In this document: piece after piece, positions 1 through 7,160 of the stretch
How positions within the stretch are numbered: the stretch's first letter is position 1
Layout of the letters: each line of letters opens with the position of its first letter
From: Acidothermaceae bacterium
GTDB lineage: Bacteria; Actinomycetota; Actinomycetes; Acidothermales; Acidothermaceae
DNA length: 11,422 nt
Assembly (NCBI GenBank): GCA_025925185.1
Contig: JAICLV010000077.1
Span: 1 to 11,422 of the forward strand
Direction of reading: 5' to 3'
The notes under the pieces: model-generated
Told to the model about the DNA's origin: nothing
The model's input: the letters and a program-made list of their open reading frames with translations, nothing else
Database searches by the model: none
Translations under genes and position numbers: made by a program

Positions 1-471
1 CGCGGCAACCCACCCACTCGACCGGCCGTTCCGCTACAGCTGGCCGCGCCTACCGCTGCGCCAGGCAGCGCTGGAGGATTGCTGCCGGCCGCGACGCTGA
101 CCACCGAGACCGGCACCGCCGCGGCCCGTGACCTGCGTCCGGGCGTCGTCGGCATCGTCACGCAAGGCTGCGAGTGTCGCAGCGCCGTCGACGCACTCGC
201 CCGCCGGGCCGTCACGAACGCGCTGCCGCTGTACCTGATCGGGTCATCGGCGCAACGGGCCGAACTCGATAAATTGATGGCGGTCAGCCCACCGAACGTC
301 CACGCGCTCATTGACGACAGCGGTGCGCTCGAAACGGCGTACGCGGCCACGGGCCTGACCGTCGTCCCGGTGCACGCGGACGGCGTGACGGAGGCCGCGA
401 TCCGTGACTTCACCGCGCAAACCAGCCTCGGACCGGTGCTCGCGTCGCTCAAGCAGGCAGGGCCGCCGTAA
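1..471 (+). CDS. Thioredoxin-fold-like protein with CxC motif, 3' part only
   Basis: The frame is open from base 1, so the gene begins outside the window; 156 residues are visible before TAA. The first ~45 residues are rich in Pro and Ala and read like a linker, which would suit a membrane anchor or secretion signal upstream. From about residue 46 the pattern is thioredoxin-like: a beta strand (GVVGIVTQ), a Gly-Cys-Glu-Cys motif at residues 56-59, an Ala/Arg-rich helix, a second strand (LPLYLIG), a second helix, and the strand LTVVPVHAD. The motif is CxC, not the classical CxxC. A TTG at 79 sits only 1 nt after a GGAGG, too close to be served by it, so I do not take it as the start. The lipoprotein gene follows after 82 bp on the same strand and may be co-transcribed. 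The fold is inferred from strand/helix pattern and Cys placement; no enzymatic function is assigned. Confidence 0.7.
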   Translation, partial: RGNPPTRPAVPLQLAAPTAAPGSAGGLLPAATLTTETGTAAARDLRPGVVGIVTQGCECRSAVDALARRAVTNALPLYLIGSSAQRAELDKLMAVSPPNVHALIDDSGALETAYAATGLTVVPVHADGVTEAAIRDFTAQTSLGPVLASLKQAGPP

Positions 472-553
472 GGCGGGGAGCCGACCGCTCGTTACGCTTA
501 CCGGCGCGAAGGGCGGCATCCGGGCGCCCGTCGGCAGCCGAAGGGGTCAGGTC

Positions 554-1285
554 GTGAACGCGAGCAGGATTCAAGACGCCGTCCGATCCCGCCGCGGCAT
601 CGTCGCGGGTTTGGTGCTCGCGATGGGCTGTGTGCCGGTGTTGGCCGCGTGCGCCACGACATTCGGCGCGCCGCTGCGGCACGCGGTCGCGAACCTGCAG
701 GCGACCAGCGTCGACATCGGTTCCGACCTGCGCATCGACGGTCTCATCGTGGCGCTCCCGAACGGCTCGACCGCCGACACCGGCGAGGTCGCCTACGTCC
801 AGTTCAACGTCACGAACACCGCCTCGCAGCCTGACGAGCTATTGACCGCCTCGGCTAAGGCCACCGGCCCGGGGTTGCCGCAGGCGTCGGTCAACGGCAC
901 CGCCGCCCCGAGCCCTGCCTCAAGCGCGACTCCGTCGGCGCTGTCGAAGAGCACCCTGCCGGTCGGCTCGACGACCGTGCCCGCCGCCACCGACCGGTCG
1001 CCCGGCACCGCGCGGTTGTCAGTGGCCCTGATGTCCCTCACCCAGCCGATCTCCCAGGGCGAGTCGGTGCTGGTCAGCTTGCAGTTCAAGAACGGCGGCG
1101 CCGTTGACGACGTGCTGGTCCCCGTGCAGGGCAGCGCGAACGTGGGAAGTTCGTTCTTGCCAAGCGCGCCGCCGTCGATTCCGTCGTCCGAGACGCCGCC
1201 GGAGAGCGGCGCACCTGTGAGCAGCGCCCCGGCCAGCGGCGCGCCGGAGAGCAGCGCACCGGCTAGCCCGACGTCCTCGAGCTAG
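554..1285 (+). CDS. LpqE-like secreted lipoprotein
   Basis: I chose the GTG at 554 because AGGGG lies about 7 nt upstream and because it gives a complete lipoprotein signal: a basic N-region (SRIQDAVRSRRG), a hydrophobic core (IVAGLVLAMGCVPVL) and the lipobox LAAC, which marks the lipidated Cys. The 243-residue precursor should be anchored to the outer face of the cytoplasmic membrane. The mature part has two beta-rich halves: LRIDGLIVALPNG...VAYVQFNVTNTAS, and later ARLSVALMSLTQPISQGESVLVSLQFKNGGAVDDVLVPVQ. The second half matches what I remember of mycobacterial LpqE (DUF461/PCu(A)C-like), which has a TKPI-G-F-F-VPI pattern. The His/Met copper ligands of true PCu(A)C chaperones are not visible, so copper binding is doubtful. 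The two halves are separated by a Ser/Ala/Pro insert (~residues 115-155), and the last ~45 residues are a Ser/Pro/Ala repeat tail suited to spanning the cell wall. Confidence 0.8.
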   Translation: MNASRIQDAVRSRRGIVAGLVLAMGCVPVLAACATTFGAPLRHAVANLQATSVDIGSDLRIDGLIVALPNGSTADTGEVAYVQFNVTNTASQPDELLTASAKATGPGLPQASVNGTAAPSPASSATPSALSKSTLPVGSTTVPAATDRSPGTARLSVALMSLTQPISQGESVLVSLQFKNGGAVDDVLVPVQGSANVGSSFLPSAPPSIPSSETPPESGAPVSSAPASGAPESSAPASPTSSS

Positions 1286-1300
1286 CGAGTCGAGCTAGCG
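1278..1300. repeat. 10-bp direct repeat spanning two convergent stop codons
   Basis: CGAGCTAGCG occurs at 1278-1287 and again at 1291-1300, with AGT between. Each copy holds the palindrome GCTAGC, which supplies the TAG stop of the lipoprotein gene (1283-1285) on one strand and the TAG stop of gpmA (1297-1295) on the other. The two GCTAGC copies can pair as a 6-bp stem with a 7-nt loop on either strand. This could act as a weak two-way terminator, but there is no T-tract and the stem is short. Confidence 0.4.
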
Positions 1301-2053
1301 GCCTTGGTTCGCCACCGCCGCCGCAGCAGTCGCGGCGGCCGCCGGGTCGAGATACTCGCCTCCCGCCACGATCGGACGCATGTCGGCGTCCAACCGGTAA
1401 AGCAGCGGAATCCCGGTCGGGATGTTGAGCGCGGCGATCGCGTCGTCCGAGATCTGATCGAGGTGCTTCACCATCGCGCGCAACGAGTTGCCGTGCGCGG
1501 CGACCAGCACCGTCTTGCCCGCGGCGAGGTCGGGCACGATCGCGTCGTACCAGTACGGCAGCAGCCGATTGACGACGTCCTTCAGGCACTCGGTGTTGGG
1601 CCTGAGCTCTGGCGGCAGCGTCGCGTAGCGCGCGTCGGCCGCCTGCGAGAACTCGTCGTCGTCGCCGATCGGCGGCGGCGGGACGTCGTACGAGCGACGC
1701 CACAGCATGAACTGCTCCTCGCCAAACGCCTCGAGGGTCGCCTTCTTGTCCTTGCCCTGCAAGGCGCCGTAATGCCGCTCGTTCAGCCGCCAGCTGCGCA
1801 GGACCGGAAGCCAGAGCAGGTCGGCGGCGTCAAGCGCGATGTTCGCCGTGCGGATCGCCCGCCGCAGCACCGAGGTGTGGACGACCTCGGGCCGCACCCC
1901 GCGACCAGCCAGCAACCGGCCGCCGTTCGCCGCCTCCGCCTCGCCCTTGGCTGACAGGTCGACGTCGACCCAGCCGGTGAAGAGGTTTTTGGCGTTCCAC
2001 TCGCTCTCGCCGTGGCGGAGCAGGACAAGCGTGCGTTCACTCGATGCGGGCAT
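1295..2053 (-). CDS. gpmA: 2,3-bisphosphoglycerate-dependent phosphoglycerate mutase
   Basis: This cytosolic enzyme interconverts 3- and 2-phosphoglycerate in glycolysis and gluconeogenesis through a phosphohistidine. The 252-residue length is normal for cofactor-dependent mutases. The phosphohistidine motif [10 protein letters not shown] is at residues 11-20 (His14), followed by [12 protein letters not shown]. Arg64/Arg65 lie in [10 protein letters not shown], the proton-donor Glu92 in [14 protein letters not shown], and the second catalytic His187 in AAHGNSLRA. The [10 protein letters not shown] segment near the C terminus is typical. All active-site residues I can check are present. The tail after LDPAA is an Ala-rich run. 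The ATG at 2053 has only a weak Shine-Dalgarno (GGCTGGA). It is last in a minus-strand run after mshA and the YbjN gene, 62 bp behind the latter. M. tuberculosis gpm1 (Rv0489) sits in the same neighbourhood. Confidence 0.97.
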   Translation of the reverse strand: MPASSERTLVLLRHGESEWNAKNLFTGWVDVDLSAKGEAEAANGGRLLAGRGVRPEVVHTSVLRRAIRTANIALDAADLLWLPVLRSWRLNERHYGALQGKDKKATLEAFGEEQFMLWRRSYDVPPPPIGDDDEFSQAADARYATLPPELRPNTECLKDVVNRLLPYWYDAIVPDLAAGKTVLVAAHGNSLRAMVKHLDQISDDAIAALNIPTGIPLLYRLDADMRPIVAGGEYLDPAAAATAAAAVANQGR

Positions 2054-2063
2054 GCGTCCAGCC

Positions 2064-2083
2064 TGCCAGATCGCCTGCTGGCA
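2064..2083. other. Small inverted repeat in the YbjN-gpmA gap
   Basis: TGCCAG at 2064-2069 and CTGGCA at 2078-2083 are perfect 6-bp inverted arms around an 8-nt loop, in the 62-bp gap just upstream of the gpmA ATG. It could form a weak hairpin in the transcript, giving partial termination or RNA processing ahead of gpmA. There is no U-tract and the stem is short, so function is uncertain. Confidence 0.25.
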
Positions 2084-2115
2084 ACGGAAAACGGGCCCTC
2101 GGGCGGGTTATCGGA

Positions 2116-2688
2116 TCAGCGGCGGCGGTGTCGCCCGGCCGCGCCGGCCGCGCCGACCGCGCCAGCCGCGCCGAGATCGTCGTCCAGGCCAACTCCGTCG
2201 GTGACGCGGGCGAACGCGCGCAGGTTCTCGACCGACTCGCCGTGCGAGGTCCGCCACTGCCACTCGCGCCGGATGCTGTCGGCGAACCCGATCTCGAGCG
2301 CAGCGTCGAACGCCTCGTCGGCGTAGGTGAGCACGCACCCGAGCAGCCGGTCGATCTCGTCGGGCGTGACCGCGAGCAACGGCAGCCGGCCGATGAGGTA
2401 CACGTCGCCGCGGGCGTCGATCGCGAAGTGCACGCCGTACATGCGGCCGTTGCGCTCGAGCAAGAACTGGTAGAAAGCCGCCGCGTTCTCGTCGGGCTGG
2501 CGAACGAAGAAGGCCTCGACGAGCAGGCTTTGATCACCAATTACGAGGCGCACCGCGGTCAGCAACCGGTGGGTGCCGACAAGTCGGACGACGTACGCGT
2601 TGTCGCCGACCTCGTCGTAGGTGACTTCGCGGTCGTTGAGGGTGGCTCGGATCACCTCAGCGATCTCGGTGCGAGCCAACCAACTCAT
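2116..2688 (-). CDS. YbjN-domain protein (Rv0487-like)
   Basis: A cytosolic protein of the YbjN family, resembling type III secretion chaperones in fold; its biochemical role is unknown. I place the start at the ATG at 2688, with GGTGG 5 nt upstream, giving 190 residues. An in-frame GTG at 2697 would add three. The visible pattern fits the family: an N-terminal helix (LARTEIAEVIRATLND), strands AYVVRLVG and TAVRLVIGDQSLLVEAFFVR, then FYQFLLERNGRMYGVHFAIDARGDVYLIGRLPL (residues 73-104), and a helical end with REWQWRTSHGESVENLRAFA. The final ~18 residues are an Ala/Gly tail ending RHRRR, encoded by a short 9-nt repeat. It begins 19 nt after the mshA stop and is almost certainly co-transcribed with it. 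Mycobacterium has the same mshA-YbjN order (Rv0486-Rv0487). Genetic linkage suggests, but does not prove, a supporting role in mycothiol or redox physiology. Confidence 0.9.
   Translation of the reverse strand: MSWLARTEIAEVIRATLNDREVTYDEVGDNAYVVRLVGTHRLLTAVRLVIGDQSLLVEAFFVRQPDENAAAFYQFLLERNGRMYGVHFAIDARGDVYLIGRLPLLAVTPDEIDRLLGCVLTYADEAFDAALEIGFADSIRREWQWRTSHGESVENLRAFARVTDGVGLDDDLGAAGAVGAAGAAGRHRRR
2140..2175. repeat. Four 9-nt tandem units in the YbjN gene tail
   Basis: Four near-identical 9-nt units of the form CGCGCC(G/A)(G/A)(C/G) run from 2140 to 2175. On the minus strand they encode the Ala/Gly-rich C-terminal tail of the YbjN protein. Such GC-rich short repeats can change copy number by slippage, so the tail length may vary between strains. 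Confidence 0.6.
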
Positions 2689-2707
2689 AGCCGCCACCTA
2701 CCCAGCT

Positions 2708-4084
2708 CTAACCCGACCTGCCCACGGCCGCGGACAACCCAGACAACTCCACCCGACGCTCGCTGACGGCGATCGCGTCGGCGTAAACCCCGAGCACACC
2801 TTCGACTGTACGGTCCCAGCCGAACCCGGCGGCGTGCTCGACCGCGGCTGTGGACAACTTTCCCCGGAGCGTTTCGTCCAAGATCATCCTAGTGAGGACG
2901 TCGGCGTACGACGGCGGCTGGTGCCCCTCGACCAGGACCCCGGAGACGCCGTCCGCGACGGCGGTGGTGAGGCCGCCGACGCGCGCCGCCACGACGGGCG
3001 TGCCGCAGGCCTGTGACTCCAGGGCGACGAGCCCGAACGACTCGCTGTACGACGGGACGACGGTGACGGTGGCGGCCCGGTAGAAGTCGGCGAGTCGTTC
3101 GCCCGTGGCCGGTCGCTCGAAGCGCACAAGATCGTGGACGTCGAGGCGGCGGGCCAGCGCGTGCAGGTAGTCGGGCGCGGCCGCCGCCGAGCCGCTGGGC
3201 CCGCCGACGATCACAGCGACCAGCCGCTGCCGCAGCGTTGGCTCGCGCGCGACCATCACGGCGAGGGCGCGAATCAGCAGGTCGGGGGCCTTCAGGGGTT
3301 GAATGCGTCCGACGAACAGCAGCACCTCGCGGTCTTGCGGCAGGCCCAGCCGGCGCTTGGCGTCGGCGGTCGGGCCCGGACGGTAACGCGCGAGGTCGAC
3401 GCCGGGTGGCACCACCGCCACGTCGTCCGGGGCGGCGTCGTACAACTCGACGAGGTCGCGGGCTTCGGCGCCGGTGTTGGCAACCAGCCGATCGGCCGCC
3501 TCGACCACCTGCGCCTCGCCGATCGCGCGCGCCGACGGCTCTGGGGAGTCGCCCTCGGCCAGCGCCGCGTTCTTCACCTTGGCCATCGTGTGCATGCTGT
3601 GCACGAGCGGCACGCCCCAGCGTTCCTTCGCGAGCCAGCCGACCTGACCCGAGAGCCAGTAGTGCGAGTGCACGAGGTCGTACCAGCCAGGCTCGCGGGC
3701 GGCCTCGGCGCGCAGCACCGCGGCGGTGAACGCGCACAACTGCGCGGGGAGCTCGCCCTTCGGCAGCGGCTCCAGCGGCCCCGCGACCACGTTGCGGACG
3801 AGGAAGCCGGCGTCGGCCCGCTCGACGGGAGGCCGCTCGCTCGACGTCGCCCGGGTGAACACCTCGACCTCGACACCGAGGTCGGTGAGCCGTTTGGCCA
3901 GTTCGCCGACGTAGACGTTCATGCCGCCCGCGTCGCCGACGCCTGGCTGCTCGAGCGGCGAGGTGTGCAGGCTCAACATCGCGACCCGCCGAACCGGCAT
4001 CGAGCGGCGCAGCCGGGCGAGGGGGGTCACGGCACTCGGGGTCACGGCGGCGCGGTCCGCTACGCGCCTATCGACGTTGGCCAC
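2708..4084 (-). CDS. mshA: D-inositol-3-phosphate glycosyltransferase, mycothiol synthesis
   Basis: MshA joins GlcNAc from UDP-GlcNAc to 1D-myo-inositol 3-phosphate, the first step of mycothiol synthesis. It is a cytosolic GT4-family, GT-B-fold enzyme. The GTG at 4084 is supported by AGGGAGG at 4100-4094, 9 nt upstream. This gives 458 residues with a ~30-residue basic leader before the core, like the leader of the M. tuberculosis protein. Visible motifs: [21 protein letters not shown] from residue 38 (glycine-rich loop for the acceptor and UDP), [12 protein letters not shown] near 138, [12 protein letters not shown] at 161-172, [11 protein letters not shown] near 226, [12 protein letters not shown] at 257-268, and the [12 protein letters not shown]7E element at 347-356 (Glu348, Glu356). 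All are intact. The YbjN gene and gpmA follow on the same strand. The SDR gene is divergent across a 131-bp gap. Confidence 0.97.
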   Translation of the reverse strand: MANVDRRVADRAAVTPSAVTPLARLRRSMPVRRVAMLSLHTSPLEQPGVGDAGGMNVYVGELAKRLTDLGVEVEVFTRATSSERPPVERADAGFLVRNVVAGPLEPLPKGELPAQLCAFTAAVLRAEAAREPGWYDLVHSHYWLSGQVGWLAKERWGVPLVHSMHTMAKVKNAALAEGDSPEPSARAIGEAQVVEAADRLVANTGAEARDLVELYDAAPDDVAVVPPGVDLARYRPGPTADAKRRLGLPQDREVLLFVGRIQPLKAPDLLIRALAVMVAREPTLRQRLVAVIVGGPSGSAAAAPDYLHALARRLDVHDLVRFERPATGERLADFYRAATVTVVPSYSESFGLVALESQACGTPVVAARVGGLTTAVADGVSGVLVEGHQPPSYADVLTRMILDETLRGKLSTAAVEHAAGFGWDRTVEGVLGVYADAIAVSERRVELSGLSAAVGRSG

Positions 4085-4215
4085 GCCCTCGATCCTCCCT
4101 TATGGAACCTCCGCGAGCCGCAACGATCTCCGCTCGCGGGCGATTCCCGATCATCCGCCGCCCTCGAAGAGCCTGGTCAGTTCGGTGTCGCCAGACCGCC
4201 TGCGAAGATGCCCTC
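4085..4215. promoter_or_regulatory. Divergent intergenic region between mshA and the SDR operon
   Basis: This 131-bp gap must hold the promoters of two outward-facing units, since neither mshA nor the SDR gene has an upstream gene on its own strand. The clear signal is the mshA Shine-Dalgarno AGGGAGG (minus strand, 4100-4094). The SDR side has only a weak GAAGA ahead of its GTG. I see no confident -35/-10 pair or palindromic operator. A frame open from an ATG at 4102 would extend the SDR by 38 basic residues, but I treat it as non-coding because the conserved fold starts later. Confidence 0.5.
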
Positions 4216-5001
4216 GTGAGCACGCCGCCAACCCGCGCGTCGGGTGAGTCTGAACGCTCGGATGCCAGACCTGTCGCCGTCGTCACCGGCGCGAGCAGCG
4301 GCATCGGCGCGGCCACCGCCCGCCGGCTCGCGGCGCAGGGGTACCGGGTCGTGTGCGCCGCCCGCCGGCGCGACCGGCTGGATGAGCTCGCCGCGGAGAT
4401 CGACGGCGAGGCGGTGACGCTCGACGTCACGTCGTCCGAATCGGTGGCGGCGCTGGCCGCGGCGGTGCCCGAGTGCTCTCTGCTGGTCAACGACGCGGGC
4501 GGGGCGCTCGGCCTCGACCCGATCGCGACCGCGGACCCTGACGAGTGGCAGACGATGTTCGACGTCAACGTGCTCGGCGTCTTGCGGGTCACGCAGGCGC
4601 TGTTGCCGGCGTTGACCGCGTCCGGCGCGGGGCACGTCGTCGTGGTCGGCTCGACGGCCGGTCGGATCGTGTACGAGGGCGGCGCGGGATACACCGCCGC
4701 CAAGCACGCCGTCGCTGCCGTCGTCGAGACGCTGCGCCTGGAGTTGTGCGGGCAGCCGGTTCGGGTCACCGAGATCGCGCCCGGGATGGTGCGCACCGAG
4801 GAGTTCAGCCTGGTGCGTTTCCACGGCGACGCCGACCGCGCGCAGAAGGTCTACGCGGGCGTCGACGCCCCCCTGACCGCTGCCGACGTCGCCGATTGCA
4901 TCGCCTGGTGTGCAACCAGACCACCCCACGTAAACGTCGATCTGCTCGTGGTGAAACCGCTCGCGCAGGCCGCGCAGCACAAAGTCCACCGGACGACGTG
5001 A
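4216..5001 (+). CDS. Short-chain dehydrogenase/reductase (Rv0484c-like)
   Basis: A cytosolic NAD(P)-dependent oxidoreductase of the classical SDR family; the substrate is unknown. From the GTG at 4216 it has 261 residues, normal for the family. The Rossmann nucleotide-binding motif TGASSGIG is at residues 24-31. CAARRRDRL (47-55), with basic residues after the second strand, suggests NADP(H). The NAG motif appears as NDAGG at 92-96, Asn118 lies in FDVNVLG, Ser146 in VVGSTAG, and the catalytic Tyr159-X3-Lys163 in YTAAK. PGMVRTEEF (189-197) is the typical PG loop after strand 6. The full Asn-Ser-Tyr-Lys set is therefore present. It is divergent from mshA, as Rv0484c is near Rv0486 in M. tuberculosis. 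Its TGA overlaps the GTG of the hexosaminidase gene by 4 nt (GTGA), so the two are probably translationally coupled. The upstream ATG at 4102 is a less likely start. Confidence 0.93.
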   Translation: MSTPPTRASGESERSDARPVAVVTGASSGIGAATARRLAAQGYRVVCAARRRDRLDELAAEIDGEAVTLDVTSSESVAALAAAVPECSLLVNDAGGALGLDPIATADPDEWQTMFDVNVLGVLRVTQALLPALTASGAGHVVVVGSTAGRIVYEGGAGYTAAKHAVAAVVETLRLELCGQPVRVTEIAPGMVRTEEFSLVRFHGDADRAQKVYAGVDAPLTAADVADCIAWCATRPPHVNVDLLVVKPLAQAAQHKVHRTT

Positions 5002-6710
5002 ACAGGTCGCGGCGTGCCGCCGTCAGCGGATGCGTGGCGGCATTGCTCGTCGCGGTCGGCGGGTGCACGTCGCATGGCTCGGCCGGCGGCCGCGGCGGGC
5101 CGCTCTCGCCGCTGCCAGTAGGGTCCGCCTCGTCGTCGGTTGCCGCGTCGCCGCCGCCCTCCGCGTCGCCAACGTCGACGCCGCCGCTGCCGACTCCTGG
5201 CCCGGCATCCCAGAGCGGCGCGATCGCCGCGTCATTGGTCCCGTTACCGGTGTTGGCAAGCACCGACGAGGCCGCGTCGTTCACGCTGACGGCGGCGACG
5301 GCGATCGCGGTCGGGCATGGCGACGGCGTTCGCGCGGTGGCCGACGATCTGGCGGCGCTGCTGCGCCCGGCGACCGGATTCCCGTTGCGCGTGACGGCGG
5401 AGTCGACGGCGGCAAGACCGGACGACTCGATCGTGCTGCGGCTCGACGGTGACGACGCAACGCTCGGCGACGAAGGTTATTCGATCGCGATTTCGCAGGC
5501 GGGCGTGGACATTTCGGCGAACGCGGCGGCCGGGTTGTTCCATGGCGTGCAGACGTTGCGGCAACTGCTGCCAGCCTCGATCGAGGCGAAGCACGTCTCG
5601 TCAGGGCCGTGGCGGGTGATCGGCGGGCGGATCGTCGACTACCCCCGGTTCGCGTATCGCGGCGCGATGCTCGACGTCACTAGGCATTTCTTCCCCGTGG
5701 CCGACGTCGAGCGCTACATCGACGAGTTGGCGCTCTACAAAGTCAACATGCTGCACCTGCACCTGTCAGACGACCAGGGATGGCGGATCGCGATCGACGC
5801 ATGGCCGAACCTCGCGGCGCACGGCGGGTTGAGCGAGGTCGGCAACCGCAATGGCGGCGGCTACTACACGAAGGCCGACTACACCGCCATGGTTCGGTAC
5901 GCGCAGGCCAGATTCATCACCGTGGTACCGGAAATCGACACCCCCGGGCACACGACCGCCGCGCTGTCGTCGTATCCGGAGTTGAACTGCAGCGGGGTCG
6001 CGCCGCCGCTCTACATCGGCGAGCAAGTCGGCTTCAGCTCCCTGTGCGTCGACAAGCCGGTGACCTACGAGTTCTTGGACGACGTGGTCGGCGAGCTCGC
6101 CGCGCTGACGCCAGGGCCGTACATCCACCTGGGGGGTGACGAGGCCCAGAGCACGGCGGCGTCCGACTACGTGAAGTACGTGCAGAAGGCGGCGCAGATC
6201 GTCGCGGCCCATGGCAAGCACCTGATGGGATGGGCGGAGATCTCGGCAGCCAAGCTCGACCCCGGCTCGGTCGCCGAATACTGGAACTTCAATGACCGCG
6301 GGGTTTCTGAGCAGGCGGCGGTGGCGCAGGGGGTGCAGGTCGTCTCGGCGCCCGCGAACCACGCCTACCTCGACCAGAAGTACGACAACTTAACGACGCT
6401 GGGCCTCAACTGGGCCGGCTACAACAGCGTCGAAAACGCGTACGCGTGGGACCCGCTCGACGACGGCCGGATCTCTGAGGCCAACCTGCTCGGCGTCGAG
6501 GCCCCGTTGTGGAGCGAGACCCTGCGCACGATGGCCGACGTCGAGTACATGGCCTGGCCGCGGCTGGCTGGCATCGCCGAGATCGGATGGACTCCGCAGG
6601 CCGAGCGCTCGTGGTCCACGTACGCGCCGCGGTTAGCGCAGCAATCACCGCGGTGGACCGCGATGGGGATGAACTTCTTCCGGTCACCGCAAGTAGCCTG
6701 GGCGTCGTGA
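4998..6710 (+). CDS. GH20 beta-N-acetylhexosaminidase, secreted lipoprotein
   Basis: This enzyme removes terminal non-reducing GlcNAc/GalNAc from chitin oligomers, cell-wall fragments or glycans by substrate-assisted catalysis. The GTG at 4998 overlaps the SDR stop (GTGA) and yields 570 residues with a lipoprotein signal (basic NRSRR, hydrophobic AALLVAV, lipobox VGGC, Cys23). A Ser/Pro/Thr linker spans ~30-75. An N-terminal GH20b-type domain covers ~78-205, with AGLFHGVQTLRQLLP. The (beta/alpha)8 catalytic domain covers ~212-540: FAYRGAMLDVTRHF (substrate Arg221), HLHLSDDQGWR (253-263), PEIDTPGH (311-318) and the catalytic Asp381-Glu382 in HLGGDEAQS. Substrate-pocket residues are visible at Trp429, Tyr457/Asp459 (AYLDQ) and Trp505/Glu507 (LWSE). 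Nothing essential is missing. The site of action is the outer membrane surface or cell wall. It shares an operon with the SDR gene upstream and two small genes downstream. Confidence 0.96.
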   Translation: MNRSRRAAVSGCVAALLVAVGGCTSHGSAGGRGGPLSPLPVGSASSSVAASPPPSASPTSTPPLPTPGPASQSGAIAASLVPLPVLASTDEAASFTLTAATAIAVGHGDGVRAVADDLAALLRPATGFPLRVTAESTAARPDDSIVLRLDGDDATLGDEGYSIAISQAGVDISANAAAGLFHGVQTLRQLLPASIEAKHVSSGPWRVIGGRIVDYPRFAYRGAMLDVTRHFFPVADVERYIDELALYKVNMLHLHLSDDQGWRIAIDAWPNLAAHGGLSEVGNRNGGGYYTKADYTAMVRYAQARFITVVPEIDTPGHTTAALSSYPELNCSGVAPPLYIGEQVGFSSLCVDKPVTYEFLDDVVGELAALTPGPYIHLGGDEAQSTAASDYVKYVQKAAQIVAAHGKHLMGWAEISAAKLDPGSVAEYWNFNDRGVSEQAAVAQGVQVVSAPANHAYLDQKYDNLTTLGLNWAGYNSVENAYAWDPLDDGRISEANLLGVEAPLWSETLRTMADVEYMAWPRLAGIAEIGWTPQAERSWSTYAPRLAQQSPRWTAMGMNFFRSPQVAWAS

Positions 6711-7156
6711 CCGAACCACGCGAGCCGACCCACACCCACATCGTCAACAACGGCAAGCGCGACCTCACCATCGACGAGCTCGCGACGTCGCAACCCGGGC
6801 TTGACCGGCTGATGGCCGAACTCGGGCCGCGTATGCATCGGCTGTATTTCGCTGGCGTTGAGGGAAATTGGCGGCTTGCGGAGTATTTCTACAAGTCAGT
6901 GGTGAAGCAGTTGAGGTTGTGCGCGTTCTCGCGGCCGAAGTACGAGACGCCGATTGCGGCTTACCTCGCCGAGGATTGCGAGCCGGTGCGGTCCGCGATC
7001 CGGGCGCGCGACGGCGGCGCGTTCGAGGCCGCCTACGCGGCGATGGTGCGCCGGGCCAACGACTACCACGACGACTGGGGAAAGCCCTACATCCATTGGG
7101 TCTGCCCGGCGTCACCACCCGCCGACCTCGACCTGCGCGCCGGAATGGAGGGGTGA
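6707..7156 (+). CDS. Uncharacterised 149-residue helical protein
   Basis: The GTG at 6707 overlaps the hexosaminidase TGA by 4 nt (GTGA), so translation is probably coupled. There is no signal peptide or membrane segment, so it should be cytosolic. After a His/Asn-containing start (THTHIVNNGKRDLTIDELA) the protein looks all-helical: LDRLMAELGPRMHRLYFAGVEGNWRLAEYFYKSVVKQLRLCAF (32-74), then TPIAAYLAEDCEPVRSAIRARDGGAFEAAYAAMVRRANDYHDDWG. It ends in YIHWVCPASPPADLDLR. The segment RLYFAGVEGNWRLAEY recalls a family of small bacterial four-helix proteins with a W/LFAG..GNW.LA.Y signature, some of which carry a C-terminal CxxCH heme site. Here the corresponding place reads ANDYH and no CxxCH exists. 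Cysteines are at 72, 91 and 133. The resemblance is from memory and tentative; I assign no function. Confidence 0.85.
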   Translation: MTEPREPTHTHIVNNGKRDLTIDELATSQPGLDRLMAELGPRMHRLYFAGVEGNWRLAEYFYKSVVKQLRLCAFSRPKYETPIAAYLAEDCEPVRSAIRARDGGAFEAAYAAMVRRANDYHDDWGKPYIHWVCPASPPADLDLRAGMEG

Positions 7157-7160
7157 CGCC

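Noticed and set aside
521..530. CGGGCGCCCG palindrome in the gap before the LpqE-like gene
   Set aside because: A 10-bp GC palindrome is common by chance in DNA of this composition, and no promoter or T-tract accompanies it.
404..553. Earlier start of the LpqE-like gene inside the preceding CDS
   Set aside because: It would bury the signal peptide and lipobox behind 50 basic residues; the GTG at 554 has a Shine-Dalgarno and gives a proper lipoprotein signal.
2140..2175. Short GC-rich tandem units considered as a CRISPR or origin iteron array
   Set aside because: Units are 9 nt without spacers, lie inside the YbjN coding sequence and simply encode its Ala/Gly tail.
4102..4215. Possible N-terminal extension of the SDR from an ATG at 4102
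   Set aside because: The added 38 residues are arginine-rich and have no counterpart before the Rossmann fold; the GTG at 4216 gives the normal family length.
3134..4219. Long plus-strand open frame antisense to mshA (361 codons)
   Set aside because: Composition is Arg/Gly/Ala/His rich without motifs, and the opposite strand encodes intact MshA; explained by high GC at third codon positions.
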